This document shows positions 37,947-50,240 of a stretch of DNA of 64,000 bases, piece by piece. Every line of letters starts with the position of its first letter. Within the stretch, counting starts at the first letter, position 1. The translations under genes were made by a program, and so were the position numbers. A model generated the notes under the pieces. It had not been told where the DNA came from. It saw only the letters and a program-made list of their open reading frames with translations, and did no database searches. Source of the DNA: Selaginella tamariscina (Eukaryota; Streptophyta; Lycopodiopsida; Selaginellales; Selaginellaceae); contig PUQB01000333.1 in NCBI GenBank assembly GCA_003024785.1, positions 186,001 through 250,000 on the forward strand, written 5' to 3'.

Positions 37947-38326
37947 TCACCATTCAGGAAGAAGCTGCGATAGCATTTCAACAAAGAGCTTGCGAGCTTG
38001 TGATTTGGGCATGTCTCCCAAGCCTTGCCAAGCCTCCATCTTCTTCCTCAACCACTCGTCAGTGCTTATAACCGTACCTTGATCACATACATAACACAGA
38101 CATGTTAAAAAGTACATACACACATGCACACCTTTCACATATGAGTGTGTGTGTGTGTGTGAATATATATGTCCATACCTTGGTTGTGGCTATGGTAGGG
38201 ACCTTGAAGGGACTGCATCCAGTATGCCCAGAGAAGCGATTTCGGGTCGTCTTGTAGGAATTCGAGTGTTGAAGAGGGGCCTTTGGTCATGAATAGGCAC
38301 GCATCACGCCACTCCTGCTCCTCCAT
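37947..38326 (-). CDS. Small acyl-CoA-binding-protein-like protein (2 exons, 92 aa)
   Basis: Exon 1 is 38,179-38,326 and exon 2 is 37,947-38,077 on the minus strand, joined as CAAG|GTATGG and ATCAAG|GTACGG, giving 279 nt in frame. The helix order fits the ACBP four-helix bundle: ACLFMTKGPSSTLEF, DDPKSLLWAYWMQSLQGPY (where the family has LLLYGLYKQATEG), then EWLRKKMEAWQGLGDMPKSQARKLFVEMLSQLLPEW in two parts, matching the KWDAW...GMSKEEAM block. The length is right for a one-domain cytosolic ACBP, which carries long-chain acyl-CoA esters. The usual Tyr/Lys ligand contacts in YKQA are replaced by WMQS, so binding may differ. Intact frame; family call moderately sure. Confidence 0.7.
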
Positions 38327-39273
38327 TCTCTACCAATTTAACCCTATTTTTTCACAAGATCCAACCTTGGAGTGAATAGAATCTCATTTGGAATATTTTT
38401 TAGATTGTTATAATTAATTGGACACTTTCAACGTTTAAAGTGTCGACTTATTTAAGTTTAACTTAAATTACATAATTAAATTTAAATTAATAAATAATAG
38501 GTGGCGAACAATTCGGATAATAAAAATATGGGGACGCTAAAGAGGAAATATTAAATAGAAATTATTATTATTATTATTTTAAACTTTTAATATATAATTT
38601 ATTAGTTAATTCAGAAGAATAATTATTTATTTACATTGATTAATGTGTTAATTCAAATATTTATAATATTAAACCAGTTATAAACCTGTTACCATTTACC
38701 CACTATTTGATAAGTGTCCTTATTAGGTCATAATATTATCATACAGTCTACCCATTCTATTAATACCTTCTTTAATACTAAATAAATAATTTAAAATATT
38801 ATTTTGAATCTTATTTACCCTTTTAATTATAATGACAATCTTGAATTTAAAACCTCACATTTCTTTAAAGTTATTATCATATTTAATTAATTAATTAAAA
38901 AATGCCTCACGTTCCATGAGAGTTAATATCATATTTTTCTTAATTAATTAAACAGAGATAGTAACCTCATTCTGGCTACACTTACTTTGATTTTGACTTT
39001 TAATTTGCATTGTATAACATAAGTCCATACTTGTGAATACCTAAGAAAAACCCTCCTGACTTGCTCTCTTGATATTATCTCTTATTTAAGTGGTAATTAC
39101 TTTCATGACTGATGTTTGATAAATCAATACTTAAAAAGATAAGCAATTGTTATAATTCACAATTTACTTGTCCTTAATAAACTATTTATTGACTATTACA
39201 ATTCCCTCAACTATATCTGGTATAGTTTTGCCACGACTGCTCTTTACTTTAAAAGTTGATTATTGTTACTTAC
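38327..39273. other. AT-rich spacer between the gene island and the retroelement nest
   Basis: No gene recognised. Just upstream of the ACBP-like start the minus strand reads AATAGGGTTAAATT. Composition shifts sharply to higher GC at about 39,270, where the nested retroelements begin. Confidence 0.5.
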
Positions 39274-39986
39274 TGAGTGATCACTTGCCAAGACGGATAG
39301 GAGGAGTGTACAAGCAATGGTGAAGCGGAGGCCAAGACTTCTACCGAAGGAGGGCGTCCAGAAGGATGTTGACACTGTCAGGCAGCACTAACAAATAGGG
39401 ACATGAGACAAGCAACACTATTAGTAAGTTAGATCCGATCGTCCATATTAACCACCAAGGTACTAAGAACGGCACGTGTGGGGGAGGCACATTAAGATAG
39501 TAGGCCAATACCCAATCCTAAGGAGGATGTCCATTGGGAGCATGACACCTAGTCCTATGGCCAAGTACCACTTGACCCTCTATTTAAGTAGGTAGGTGAG
39601 TAGTGGGTTGGGGTCCTTCTAGTTCATCTTCTTCTTGGGTCTTGTCCTTACTAGTAGATTGAGGTCTTGACTAGCGGAGGGCTGCCTTGTACTTCCCTGA
39701 TACAATATATATATCTTCCTGTTTAGGCTATGACTATTGTACCCCTTTCAATCTCTCTCTCTTTCGCTTCTATGCCCCTTAGAGGGAGCACACACACCCC
39801 AAAGGAACTCTCGTTCACCAATACACAGCGTCCGGTAGAGGCCACCAACACACACTCACATACATCACGAAGCCCCACTAGACCTCCAGCTCGAAGCCCT
39901 GGGAGTGGACATTAACAACAATGTCCTAGCGACCACCAAAACCACATGAATTCACCCCACATATGGGTCTACAGAGTCCTTGATGA
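39274..39986 (+). repeat. H1 5' LTR (~713 bp)
   Basis: Its body aligns with the reverse complements of 58,045-58,733 and 61,570-62,255: a TATTTAAGTAG box followed by AGTAGTGGGTTGGGGTCC here corresponds to TATATAAGTAG and AGTAGTGGGTCGGGGTCC on the minus strand at 58.4 kb. The exact termini are estimated from that alignment. Confidence 0.6.
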
Positions 39987-40318
39987 CCATTTGTGATGAC
40001 CACGGAGGGATAGTTATCACATACAAATGGAGTTCATTGTAACATGTCGAGTTACTGCCCAAAGGAGAGATTGGAGAGCCGGGATTAACTCGTTCAAAAC
40101 AATTGGATATTAATGAGTACCAACGAGCCAAGAGGATGCATTGGGCCGATTGGAAGAGGCCAATAAAAGACAAGAAAGTACCTCGAATGCCACAGTTGGC
40201 CCCAACCTTGCTAGTCAAGATCTATGATGCGGATACCATGGGGCCAACCTTAGGAGGAGCAAAAAAAGGCGCCTTGAAGGATTAGGCAAGCAAATGACAA
40301 CAACGTCAAAATTGGTCT

Positions 40319-43300
40319 TGTTATATTTTTTACTATGACTCAATCCTTTGACTGTTGTTACCTATTGGATTATGTGATAAGCCCTAGGTGTAGAAGAAAC
40401 ATGCCCGCTTAGTGCAATTAAGTATTTAGTGATGATCCGGCTGGTGTCATTAGGTATTTGTAAGAAACTCTAGGCAAAGCTAGCACTTCTATTTAGAAAA
40501 CTCTCCCTCGATTTTGACGTCCCAGTTAGGTTTTTCGGTTAGTGAAGATGACTTTGGCATGTTATATAGGGGAACACCCCTAGGGTTTCCCTAACCCACA
40601 TCCTAAATCTCCACCCCCTTGGGTAGGGTTTAGGGGTAAGAGTTCGGTTAAGCTAAGACTCATCTCATTTAACTAAGGGGTTGGCATTTCGTGCAAGCCT
40701 ACTAACACATATAGGAAAAAGGGGGGGGGGCTCTGTCACATAAATAAAGTAGAGTATATGTAAGAGAGTTCCTAGGTTTTTGACAAGAGCTCATTATTCT
40801 TCTACCAATGCAAGCTCTAGCTTGTGTTGTCCATGCACAACCCTCTATTATGCTGCCTCAACTTCCAAACAATAGGGGTATGTCCCACCTTCAAGCTAGC
40901 TTACCCTTAACATTGCCATGGTTGAAAGGTCTTGTCGGATGTTCTAAGAGTCAGAGGTTGAGGCTTGTCTCCAGCTTCCTCCATGTCAAGCTAAGAAACA
41001 ACTCACAACTAAGCAAGGCATGTTCATGTCCTTGTCCAATTATGGGTGTGGATCTTGGCTGACAAATTTTTCTTACCGAGTTCCTAAGGGGTCACATAGG
41101 GGTTCTAGAGTTAGCATTGAGAGCCACATTCATAGCATTTGGTGCAACTCTTGAATTTAAGGTGCTATGGCATGATAGCCCACATTTGGGAAATAGTGTC
41201 ACATGAAGATGTGACACTAGGCTAGATGGCATTTAGTACAATGTGTTAGAGTTTTAACCTGAAGGGCTAATACATGGCTACCAAGTGGCCATTCGGCATC
41301 ATCACCCTGTGTGAGCAACGCTAAGTTTTTTAAGATAACATTAAGAGTCTGACTCAGAGGCCCAATTAGGCAAAAGACTTAGCGTCCTACCTTAAGTTTC
41401 CTAGAATGGCCATCCCTTGAACCCTAGAGAATAACCTGAGTAAACTTTAAGATCCTATCCCAGTAGACCTAGACAGGCTCATGCCCTAACCCCACAAAGG
41501 AGATGTGTTTCACACATACCCCTGTGACAGAGCCAAGGCATCGTCACTTATCCTTGAGGAATCACCCTCATTTGAGAGTACAACCCCTTTAGGGCGACAA
41601 GGGGTACCCTGAACCACGACTAACCCCTAAGGGTTTTGAGTGGCCTAGTCATACCCTAGACCTAGGACTAATACTTAGTGAGAACACGAGTGTGTGCCAT
41701 AGGCGAACATGAGTATTCTGCTAAGCAAACTCTTTAAGGTTAGGTTTAGTTAACCCTAAGTACATGACCTTGCAAGTGCCTCACGAAAGGGCTCTTGCTA
41801 ACACGCTTAGGTTGTTCAACCCCTGGATTCGAAAGAGAACACTCCCCTAGCCAAGTGTGCCTAAGCACACCTAGTTACGAGACTTAACCTCATGCCCAAG
41901 GCTTAGCACCCTAATGTGAGCACAAGCATGTATGTTTGTTATAGTATCCAACCCCTTGGCGACAAGCCCACGACACAACTCCAAAGGGCGTGCCTCAGGC
42001 ATTGTATCGTGTGACATCTAGCCCAGTGTCACATCTCCATGTGACACTGCCTTCCTCGTTGTGGGCTATCATGCCATAGCCCTTAGATTCGAGAGTTGCA
42101 CCAAGTGCCAAAACGTGGCTCCTAAATGCCAACTCTAGAACCCCTTAGTGAACCCTCAGGAACTGGGTAATGTGAACTTGTCAAACAAGATTCCACGCCC
42201 ATGGTTGGACAAGGACACGGATGTGCCTTGCTTGGCCATGAGTGCTACAGGCTGGAGACAAGCCTCAACCTCTGCATCTTGAAATGTGCATTTCGACAAG
42301 ACCTCCCAGGCACGGATTCGCCAACGTTAAGGGTAAGCTACCCTGAAGGTGGGATGTACCCTTGTCATCTGGAAGTTAGGGCAGCACAATAAAGGGTTGT
42401 GCCTTGATGACATAAGCTTGAACTTGCACCGGGAGAAGAGTAACGAGCTCAGTCATGAACTCAGGAACCCTCACTCTTACATACTCTATCTTATTTATGT
42501 GACGGAGCCCCCCCCTCTTTCTTGTATGTGTAAGTGGGTTGGCACGGAATGCCATCCCCTTAGTTAATGAGATTAGTTTGCACACTAATCCCTACCCCTA
42601 AACCCTACCCAACGGGGTGGGGGTTTTAGGGCGTGGGTTAGGGCAACCCTAGGGTTAGGTCAACCCTAGGGGTGTTCATAACCTTATTTAACATGCCAAA
42701 CTCATCTTAACTAGACGTCAAAATCGGGGGTGGGTTTTTTAGAAGGTAAGTGCTACCTTCACTTAGAGTTTCTTGCAACATTTAAAGATAGCCGGTTAGA
42801 CTACCCCTAAACACCTAAGTGCATTAAGCGGGCTGTTTCTCACTATATCTAGGGTCCGTCAACATAATACAATAGGTAACAATTAACCTCCAATTGGCTA
42901 GGGGGGTGTTCTCTTTGAAATCTAGGAGTTGAACAACCTAAACTCATTAGTATGAGCCCTTCCGTGAGGCACTTGTGGGGTTGTGTACTTAGGGTTATCC
43001 AAACTTAATCTTAGGGGAGTTTGCTTAGTAAAAACTCTTGTTCACCTATAGTGCACACTCGTGTCTTTACTAAGTACTAACCCTAAGACTAAGGTATAAC
43101 TTGACCACTCAAACCCTTAGGGGTAGTCGTGGTTCAAGGCACCCTTATCACTCTAAAGGGGTTGTACTCCCCGATGAAGGTGATTCCTCAATAGGTAAGT
43201 TACAATGCCTTGGCTTTGTCACAAGGGTATATGCTAAGCATGCCTCCTTAGTGGGGTTGGGGCATGAGTTTGTTTAGGTCTTTTGGGGTAAGGATTCTAA

Positions 43301-43512
43301 AGTCTACTTAGAATATCCTCTAAGGTTCAGGGGATAGTCATTCTAGAAGACTTAGGATAAGACCTAAGTCTTGTGTTTATTTGGGCATCTAGTTTAGGCT
43401 CTAGGGGTTGTTTTAGAAGACTAGGCATTGCTCACACAAGGAATTGACACTGAAAGGCCACTTGGCAGCCATGTGTTGCCACATGTTAATTCTCCAGGTT
43501 AAAACTCTGACA
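40319..43512. mobile_element. I1: LTR-type insert with rearranged inverted halves (3,194 bp)
   Basis: The insert begins TGTTATATTTTTT and ends AAAACTCTGACA, flanked by the 5-bp direct repeat GGTCT at 40,314-40,318 and 43,513-43,517, which fits an LTR-element insertion. Inside, block A (~40,360-41,215) is followed by block B (~41,241-41,870). Then come inverted A (~42,010-42,883) and inverted B (~42,890-43,512). Read on the minus strand, B then A forms a ~1.5-kb LTR-like unit starting TGTCAGAGTTTTAACC. The plus copy has them in the order A then B, with B starting TGTTAGAGTTTTAACC. No coding region was recognised. A telomere-like CCCTAAACCCTACCC stretch lies near 42,595-42,610. Confidence 0.7.
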
Positions 43513-43773
43513 GGTCTCAAGCCACAGACAACAAAGAGAGGTGTGAAGAACCCCCAGCATGTCCTAATGAAATTCTAGGTGTGGGAACGTGTGGGTATGA
43601 GCGACACCTGGACGAGTGAGACCTCCCGGTGACGACCTACAAAGCAGAGAGGGATGGATGGCTGGATGAAGGAAGTCTGCCACCTGCTCTTGACGTAGTT
43701 GAGATTGACGGCTACAATGATCCCCACACTATATAGCTGAATCCAGGGAGGAGACCTCGCATAGAAGAACCCA

Positions 43774-44186
43774 TGTCAAGCCACGATCCAAGAACAAGGA
43801 AGAGAGCAGGATTCTGAGAACAAGGAAGCTTGACTCAGGAGTAGGACAGGAACTAGAGCAGGATAGGAAATAGGAACCAGGAACAAAACAAGAGTAAGAG
43901 GCAAGGAGCAAGACAAGAACAAAGAACAAATGATTGTAGAATGATTGGTGTTGATAGTAACTAATTGTACAACAATTAGGTCGGAGCTAATCTGGTCATG
44001 AGCTAAAAATGGTGACCCTTATCCTCTAAGCATATCCTGTAGCATATCCTGTAGGCATATCCTGTAAGAATATCCTGTAGGTATATCCTGTAGGAATATC
44101 CTATAGGCATATCTATATATCCTATAGGCATATCCTATATCTTGTATCATGTATCCAAAATTCTACATCCTGTATCGGGTTGTGAC
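43774..44186 (-). repeat. I2 3' LTR (413 bp) with CATATCCTGTAGG minisatellite
   Basis: It pairs with 48,820-49,292. It contains about eight imperfect 13-14-base units of the type CATATCCTGTAGG at 44,030-44,150. Confidence 0.85.
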
Positions 44187-44289
44187 ATCACCTCCTCCCT
44201 AAGGACGAGTTCCACGAGTCTTGGGACCTGGTTTAGCAAGATAACGCCGATGGAAGGCAGCAACCTTAGAAGAAGCATGGAGTAAGTTG

Positions 44290-47080
44290 GATACAAGTTT
44301 TTAAGTGCGATCGATAGGCAAATAACCTTTCCAATCCACCAAGTATTGAAGTTGGTGGCGATGAAGACGAAAATCAAGGATGTCTGTAACTTCGTACTCA
44401 GGTTCATTGTTAATGACTACAGGAGGGGGAGGAGAAAAAGCACGACCAGGAAGAGAAGAAGGATGATACGGCTCCAACAAGGAGGTGTGAAACACATGAT
44501 AAGTTTCATCGTATGGTAACTTGAGTCGGAAAGTGGACCTCAGCCGCAATCCTGTAAGGGCTCAATCGTTGAAAATTCAACTTAGAAGAAGGCCTGTTGG
44601 TGCGAATATGCTACGAAGAAGCCACACGAGATTATCAATCTTGTATGTAAGTGCCGGTTGACGATGAGCATCAGCATGATGCTTGTACCGTTCTTGTGCC
44701 TGCTGAAGATGAACCCGGAGATCATCATGTATCTGATGAAGATGCTGGAGACGATCCTGTACTGCAGGAGCGGAAGAAGGAGAAACAAGAGTAGCAAAGT
44801 CAAAACGTGGATGGTAGCATGTGAGAGCGAAAGAAAGGTGTCTGGCCTATAGATGCATGAACGGAGTTGTTGTAGGCAAACTCCCCATTGGAAGAAGGTC
44901 CAACTAGTTGTCTGTTGGTAACTGATGAAGCAGCGAAGATATTGCTCCAAGGTCTGAATCGTGTGTTCGGACTGCCCATTAGTTTGTGGATGATATCCGG
45001 AAGAAAGATCCGCTTTGACTTGTAGACTTCAGAGAAGCTCTCACCAAAAGTTGGACATGAATTGTGGGTCTTGATCAGAAAAATGCTCTCAGGAATACCA
45101 TGATGTCAGAACACTTCATGGATCACCAACTCAGCAGTTGTCTCGTGTATCCGTCTTGTTGCATGGTAGGAAATGAGCCCGTTTGGTGAAATGGTTAACC
45201 ACAAGAACTGCATCGAATCCACGAGAAGGAGGAAGATCTGTGAGGAAATCCATAGAAATGCATCTCCAAGGAGCAGAAGGAACAGGAAGAGGACCAAGAA
45301 GACCAAGGGCGTGTGACGAGGCATTTGACCTATTGTAGGTGTCACAACTCCGTACAAACCTTTCCACAGAACCTCGCAACCCAGGCCACCAATAGTTGCA
45401 GTCACCAACTCAACTGTCTTGGCCACACAAAATGTCCTGTAGCCGGGTATCATGACAATCCTGTACCACACGAGTCCTACAAACACCAATAGGAAGGTAT
45501 AGGAGACCTTCCCAGTACATAGGAGTCCGTCCTGTATGGTGAATAACTTGTAGTCTGAACGGGAACTGAGGAAGAGGAGCTTGCAATGTCATGACTAATG
45601 TGCGAGAACACATTCTTTGCCAAGTTGTCTATAGCCAACTGCAAACAGATGTCATGTAAAAGTGTTGAATTTGCTGGAGCCTGATGAACCTGTAGTGCCG
45701 CAAGCCGAAAATGATCAGGACCCAACAACACTTGCTTTTGACAATCATATGCAGGATCACCTGAGGTTGGTGCAAGGTAGGAGTGCCTAGACAATGTGTC
45801 CGCTTTGCCATTCCGAAAACCGGGCTTGTAAATGATGACAAAATCAAAACGTGACAGGAATTCCGCCACCTAGCTTGTCGCCGACTAAGAACTCGAGCCG
45901 TTTGAAAAAACTTCAGGTTCTTGTAATCCATAAAGAACTTGTGCAGGATGCGCAGCACCTTTCAGGAAGTGCTGCCACTCCTCGAAGGAATCCACAAGGC
46001 CTTGAGTTTCTTGTCATGAATCTCATAATTGATCTCCACCGAAAGGAACTTACGAGAGTGAAAGGCTACAAGATGGAGTAACTTGTATTCTCAACTTGTG
46101 ATAGGATAGAAATCCGAGGCATCTGCTTCAACGAAGAAGGGACAAGAAGGATCAGGATGTGCTAAAATCAGAGCTGTCGTGAAGGCGTCCTTGAGTGCCT
46201 TGAATGCATGTTCCGCCTTATCGGACCAAGAGAAATCTCTTGTACGCTTGGTGAGTTCTGTGAGTGGAAGTACGTGCTTGGAGAAGTCCTGTATAATGCC
46301 TGTAGAAGTTTACAAAGCCAAAGAAACATTGTACGTCTCGTACAAACTTGGGGCTCTCCCACTCCATGATAGTCTTCACCTTGTGCATGTCCATGGAAAC
46401 GCTAACAGAGAGACAATGTAGCCCAAGAACTCCACAGTATCCTGTCGAAAAAACACTTATCCAACTTCGCATATAGCCATGCTCGCGAAGCCTCTAAGAA
46501 CTAGTCGTACATGCTTGTCATGTGCCGCCTGGTCCTTGGAGAAAATCAAAATTCATTGAGGTAAATCACCACAAACTGATCTAAGAAGTCACAAAAGATG
46601 TCATTTACCATGTGTTGGAACATAGTTGGGGCATTGGTAAGTTCGAAAGACATTACCATGTACTCAAAATGTCCATACTTTGTACGAAAGGCAGTCTTCC
46701 ACTCATCGCCTGGACAAATATGTACAAGATTGTAGGCCCCTCGTAAGTCGATCTTTGTGAACACCTTTGCTCCTCGTAGCCAATCGAGAAGTTCCGGAAT
46801 CAATGGCAATGAGTATCAATTCTGGATGTGACTTGATTCAAACCCTGTAGTGCACAACCAAGCGCAAATTCCTATCTTTCTTCTTAACAAAGAAGATAGG
46901 TGCTCTTGCATGGGACTTTGAGTGACGAATGAAGCCAGATGCCAATTTTCCTCGATGTACTGATGAAGAACCTCCAATTCTATAGGTGATAGTGCATAAA
47001 TTGGTCCGAATGGTGGAGTTTCCCTTCCGCAAGATCGATAGGACAGTCGTAGGACCTATGAACATGAAGAACTGCACCTT
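44290..47080 (-). pseudogene. I2 pol: RT, RNase H region, integrase and C-terminal chromodomain
   Basis: The RT core at 46,546-46,809 shows [15 protein letters not shown] and a catalytic box that reads YLNE where YxDD is expected, so it is dead. Connection/RNase H text follows at 45,480-45,960 (FDFVIIYKPGFRNGKADTLS). The integrase core at 45,130-45,380 has SMDFLTDLPPSRGFDAVLVV. The chromodomain at 44,300-44,440 contains YEVTDILDFR and QYLVDWKGYL, preceded by the FHTSLLEPY motif usual before it. Chromodomains of this class are thought to guide integration to methylated-histone chromatin. Frame shifts are numerous. Confidence 0.85.
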
Positions 47081-47739
47081 GTGCTTGTCAAAAACGTCCT
47101 GAAAGGAGTGATACTTGGATGGCAGGGAAGAAGTAGGAAAAGGAGATTGAAAAAACAGGAGAGTCAGATACAGAAAAGGTAGAAGAGAACAGGGTTACTT
47201 GAAAGAAAAAGATGAAAAAGGAGCGGGATCAATGGCAAGTTTATGCATAGTAGTGGTAAGAAATCAGAAAGGAGAAGGAGGGAGCTGTGACTGAAAAAGA
47301 GGAAGGATCTTGGGGTTGGAACATAAGCAGAGTAATGAAAAGAGGCAGGATTGGGAAAAACCTGTGCAGATTTGACAAGTGTATAGGATTGGAAGAATCC
47401 TGTACAGAAGTTGTAGCACAGGAGTGAAGAGAGCCTGCGAGTGTGCTGATGAACCAACATGAGGTGGATCCTATTGAGGAGGAACCTTCGACATTGATAC
47501 AGGATTGGAAGAACCATGTACATGAATTTGCGAATTTACAGGAGTGGAGAGAGCCTGTGGATGTGCTGAAGAACTGACATGAGGTGAATCCTGTCGAGGG
47601 GGAGTCTTCAACACTGATATAGGAACAGGCACGATCAATCCTGTAGCTTGTACTGCCTCAGACACTAAGAATGTATCCTGCACGTAGGAAGGTATAGGAT
47701 TGATAGAATGGTATGAGCAACACCAATAGAGCCTGCTCC

Positions 47740-48725
47740 TACGTCCAACTTCGCGGCTCCTAGATGAAGTGGACATTGAAGTTTTCGATTAAATTTCAGC
47801 TTCAACTTCACACGTCTTGAACTTTCTGGCTTTAATAAGACATTCCGCCACCTTGTGTCCTGCTTCACCACAATACAAGCATAGGTTCTCACTACGGCGA
47901 CGTTGCTTCTCAGCAGCAAAAAGTGAGCCACACTTGTATTTTCTCAACCTCCATAGGAACTGCTCCAGAAGGTGTCGCTGTACCACAATTGCAGGATTGG
48001 CTTGCAGGAACTGCTGATGGGATTTTCTTGACGACGCTCGAATAAATGGTTGTCGCAGCGAACGGCATGTTGCATGATCTCCACTAATGTTTGGGCATCC
48101 GTTAACGTAAGGAGAAGTCCTTCACGTCATCTCTCAACTCAAAACGGAAATGTTCGATCAATGCAATCTCGTCCCATGGAATGTTCGTGCAAAGTTGCTG
48201 AAATTCGGATGCATAGATAGAAGTTGGTCGGGATCCTTTGTCAGCTTGCGTAACTTTGTGCATGTGGAACGGTACTTGTTGGGATCTCCAAAGCAGGCTT
48301 CAAAGGCAGCCACAAGTCCTTCAAAGTCCTCCATCAATGGGTCATCACGCTCCAGCAAAGGGGCAACCCAAGCCCGTGGAGATCCAACTAGTAAGGATGC
48401 CAAAAGGCCAACCTTTTGCGCATTAGTCGAGTAGTGGCGTGGTTGCATGCGGATCAAAAGCCTGATCTGATTTAAAACCCTTGGAAATTGGCATGATTGC
48501 CACTGAACTTTTCCAGCATGCTGATCTTTGGCTCCAAAAAGTGTTCGATGGAGAGGAAACCATGGATGCTTGAGAGAGACCTACGCAACAGCCTGGAAGA
48601 TGCATCAGCAACTGCATGCGCCGTGTTGGTGGAACTTTGCAAATCTGTGACCACTTGGTGCAAAGTGGCCAGTTCATGAAGCAACATTTAGTGCTCGCGT
48701 TGAAATTGCTCAAAATCGGCCATGA
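47740..48725 (-). pseudogene. I2 gag with CCHC zinc knuckle
   Basis: From about 48,720 down, the minus strand encodes broken gag segments, including the readable stretch LERDDPLMEDFEGLVAAF and, at about 47,880, the CX2CX4HX4C knuckle CLYCGEAGHKVAEC. Several frame shifts separate the pieces. Role in the family: particle protein and nucleic-acid packaging. Confidence 0.75.
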
Positions 48726-48819
48726 TCTATGAAAAAAAAAGGAGGAAAATGAAGAAGAAGAATCAAGGAAAAAAAAGTAATTGGAAATTGGAAAGCTATG
48801 AAATCAGTTATTATCAAAT

Positions 48820-49292
48820 TGTCAAGCCACGATCCAAGAATAAGAAAGAGAGTAGAATTCTAAGAACAAGGAAGCTTGACTCATGAGCATCACAGGAACT
48901 AGAGCAGGATAGGAACTAGAACCAGGAGCAGGATGAAACCAAGAACAAAACAAGAGTAGAGGCAAGGAGCAAGACAAGAACAAGATAAGAACAAGGAACA
49001 AGAATGATTGTAAATGACTGGTGTTAAAATAACCGATTGTACAACAATTAGGTCGGAGCTTTTATGCTCACAACTCCAAGATCTAATCTGGTCATGAGCT
49101 TAATTTAGTTATGAGCTAAAAATGATGACCCTTATCCTCTAGGCATATCCTGTAGCATATCCTGTAGGCATATCCTGTGGGAATATCCTGTAGGAATACC
49201 TTGTAGGCATATCCTGTAGGTATATCCTATAGGCATATCATGTATCCTGTATCCTGTATCCGGAATCCTGCATCCTGTATCGGGTCGTGACA
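48820..49292 (-). repeat. I2 5' LTR (473 bp)
   Basis: Same family as 43,774-44,186. The extra length comes from insertions, including a TTTTATGCTCACAACTCC stretch near 49,058, and from changes in the minisatellite. Confidence 0.85.
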
Positions 49293-50240
49293 CCCCAAGG
49301 GATGGGAAGCATGTGATGGGGGCAAGAAACTCGAAACGATGACAACAACAATGGAGTGATGGTGGATGAGAGCTAGAAATTTCATGTGGCCAAGGCAATG
49401 TGGTAGTGAACCCAGGGCCATCGTCACTCAGAAGGGAAAGGTTAAATTGTGTTTGTGATAATTTAAAGGTATATTACGTATATTCATGTGTTTTTTAAAG
49501 TTTTTCTTAGCGACACCCACTAACGAAAAGACTCCACACAATTAGGCTAGGGTGAGTACCAAAGTAGTGACTTGAGGTTCCGCAAGGCCAGGCAACACAT
49601 GGAAAGACGACATGTGAGAAGGCAATTGGACGTCGATGAACTAACTGACTGGGAAGAGGTGCTGGTGAAAGGGGTTGCACAATGGCCAACAAGGGATGAG
49701 GGGATTCTGTCTAGGGCGAGGGAATTTGCCCAAGCGAGTGAGACTATATAAACCATGCGAGGGGATTCCATAGGGTCATACGACATAGCTGCGACAACCA
49801 AGAGGCAAGGGGATACCATCTTAGGGCGAGGAGAATCCACCTAGGCAACAAAGGCCATCACGATGGTGTGAAGGATACCGCAAGGTTGTATGGTCCTACC
49901 AAGACCTCTACTAGATGAGGGTTATCATTTAGACAGGGAGCACTATGCCACCAACCAAGATGCGGTCCCACGAAGGGGACCTCCAAGGGACAGCCAGAAG
50001 GAGCCCATCATCATCACCTCTTCAATGAGGAGGATGGGTGCACGAAGGAAGCACAAGGTACCCTCATGACATGTCTCAGCACGTCCGAAGTAGAAGGATC
50101 AGCTTACAGGGGTTCCCAACAAAACTTAGAACCTAGTAACATTATTAGCCCATGCACTCAATTGGATGCAATAGAGCATGGTGGGCAGTGTCCTGCTTGT
50201 GTTCAAGGGAGCGAGGAGCAAAGACACTGACTAGCACGTT

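Larger units (their letters stand above)
43774..49292 (-). mobile_element. I2: chromodomain Ty3/gypsy retrotransposon (degenerate, 5.5 kb)
   Basis: The LTRs are 43,774-44,186 and 48,820-49,292, starting TGTCAAGCCACGATCC and ending GGGTYGTGACA. The flanks ACCCA and CCCCA fit a 5-bp TSD with one change. The coding order on the minus strand is gag, CCHC knuckle, RT, RNase H region, integrase, chromodomain. A purine run (AGGGAGGAGGTGA, minus strand) borders the 3' LTR as a polypurine tract. It sits in H1 gag. The LTR copies differ visibly in length, so the insertion is older than I3. Confidence 0.9.

Noticed and set aside
42585..42670. Interstitial telomere array
   Set aside because: Only two or three CCCTAAA-like units are present, within the repeated I1 blocks; too short for a telomere scar.
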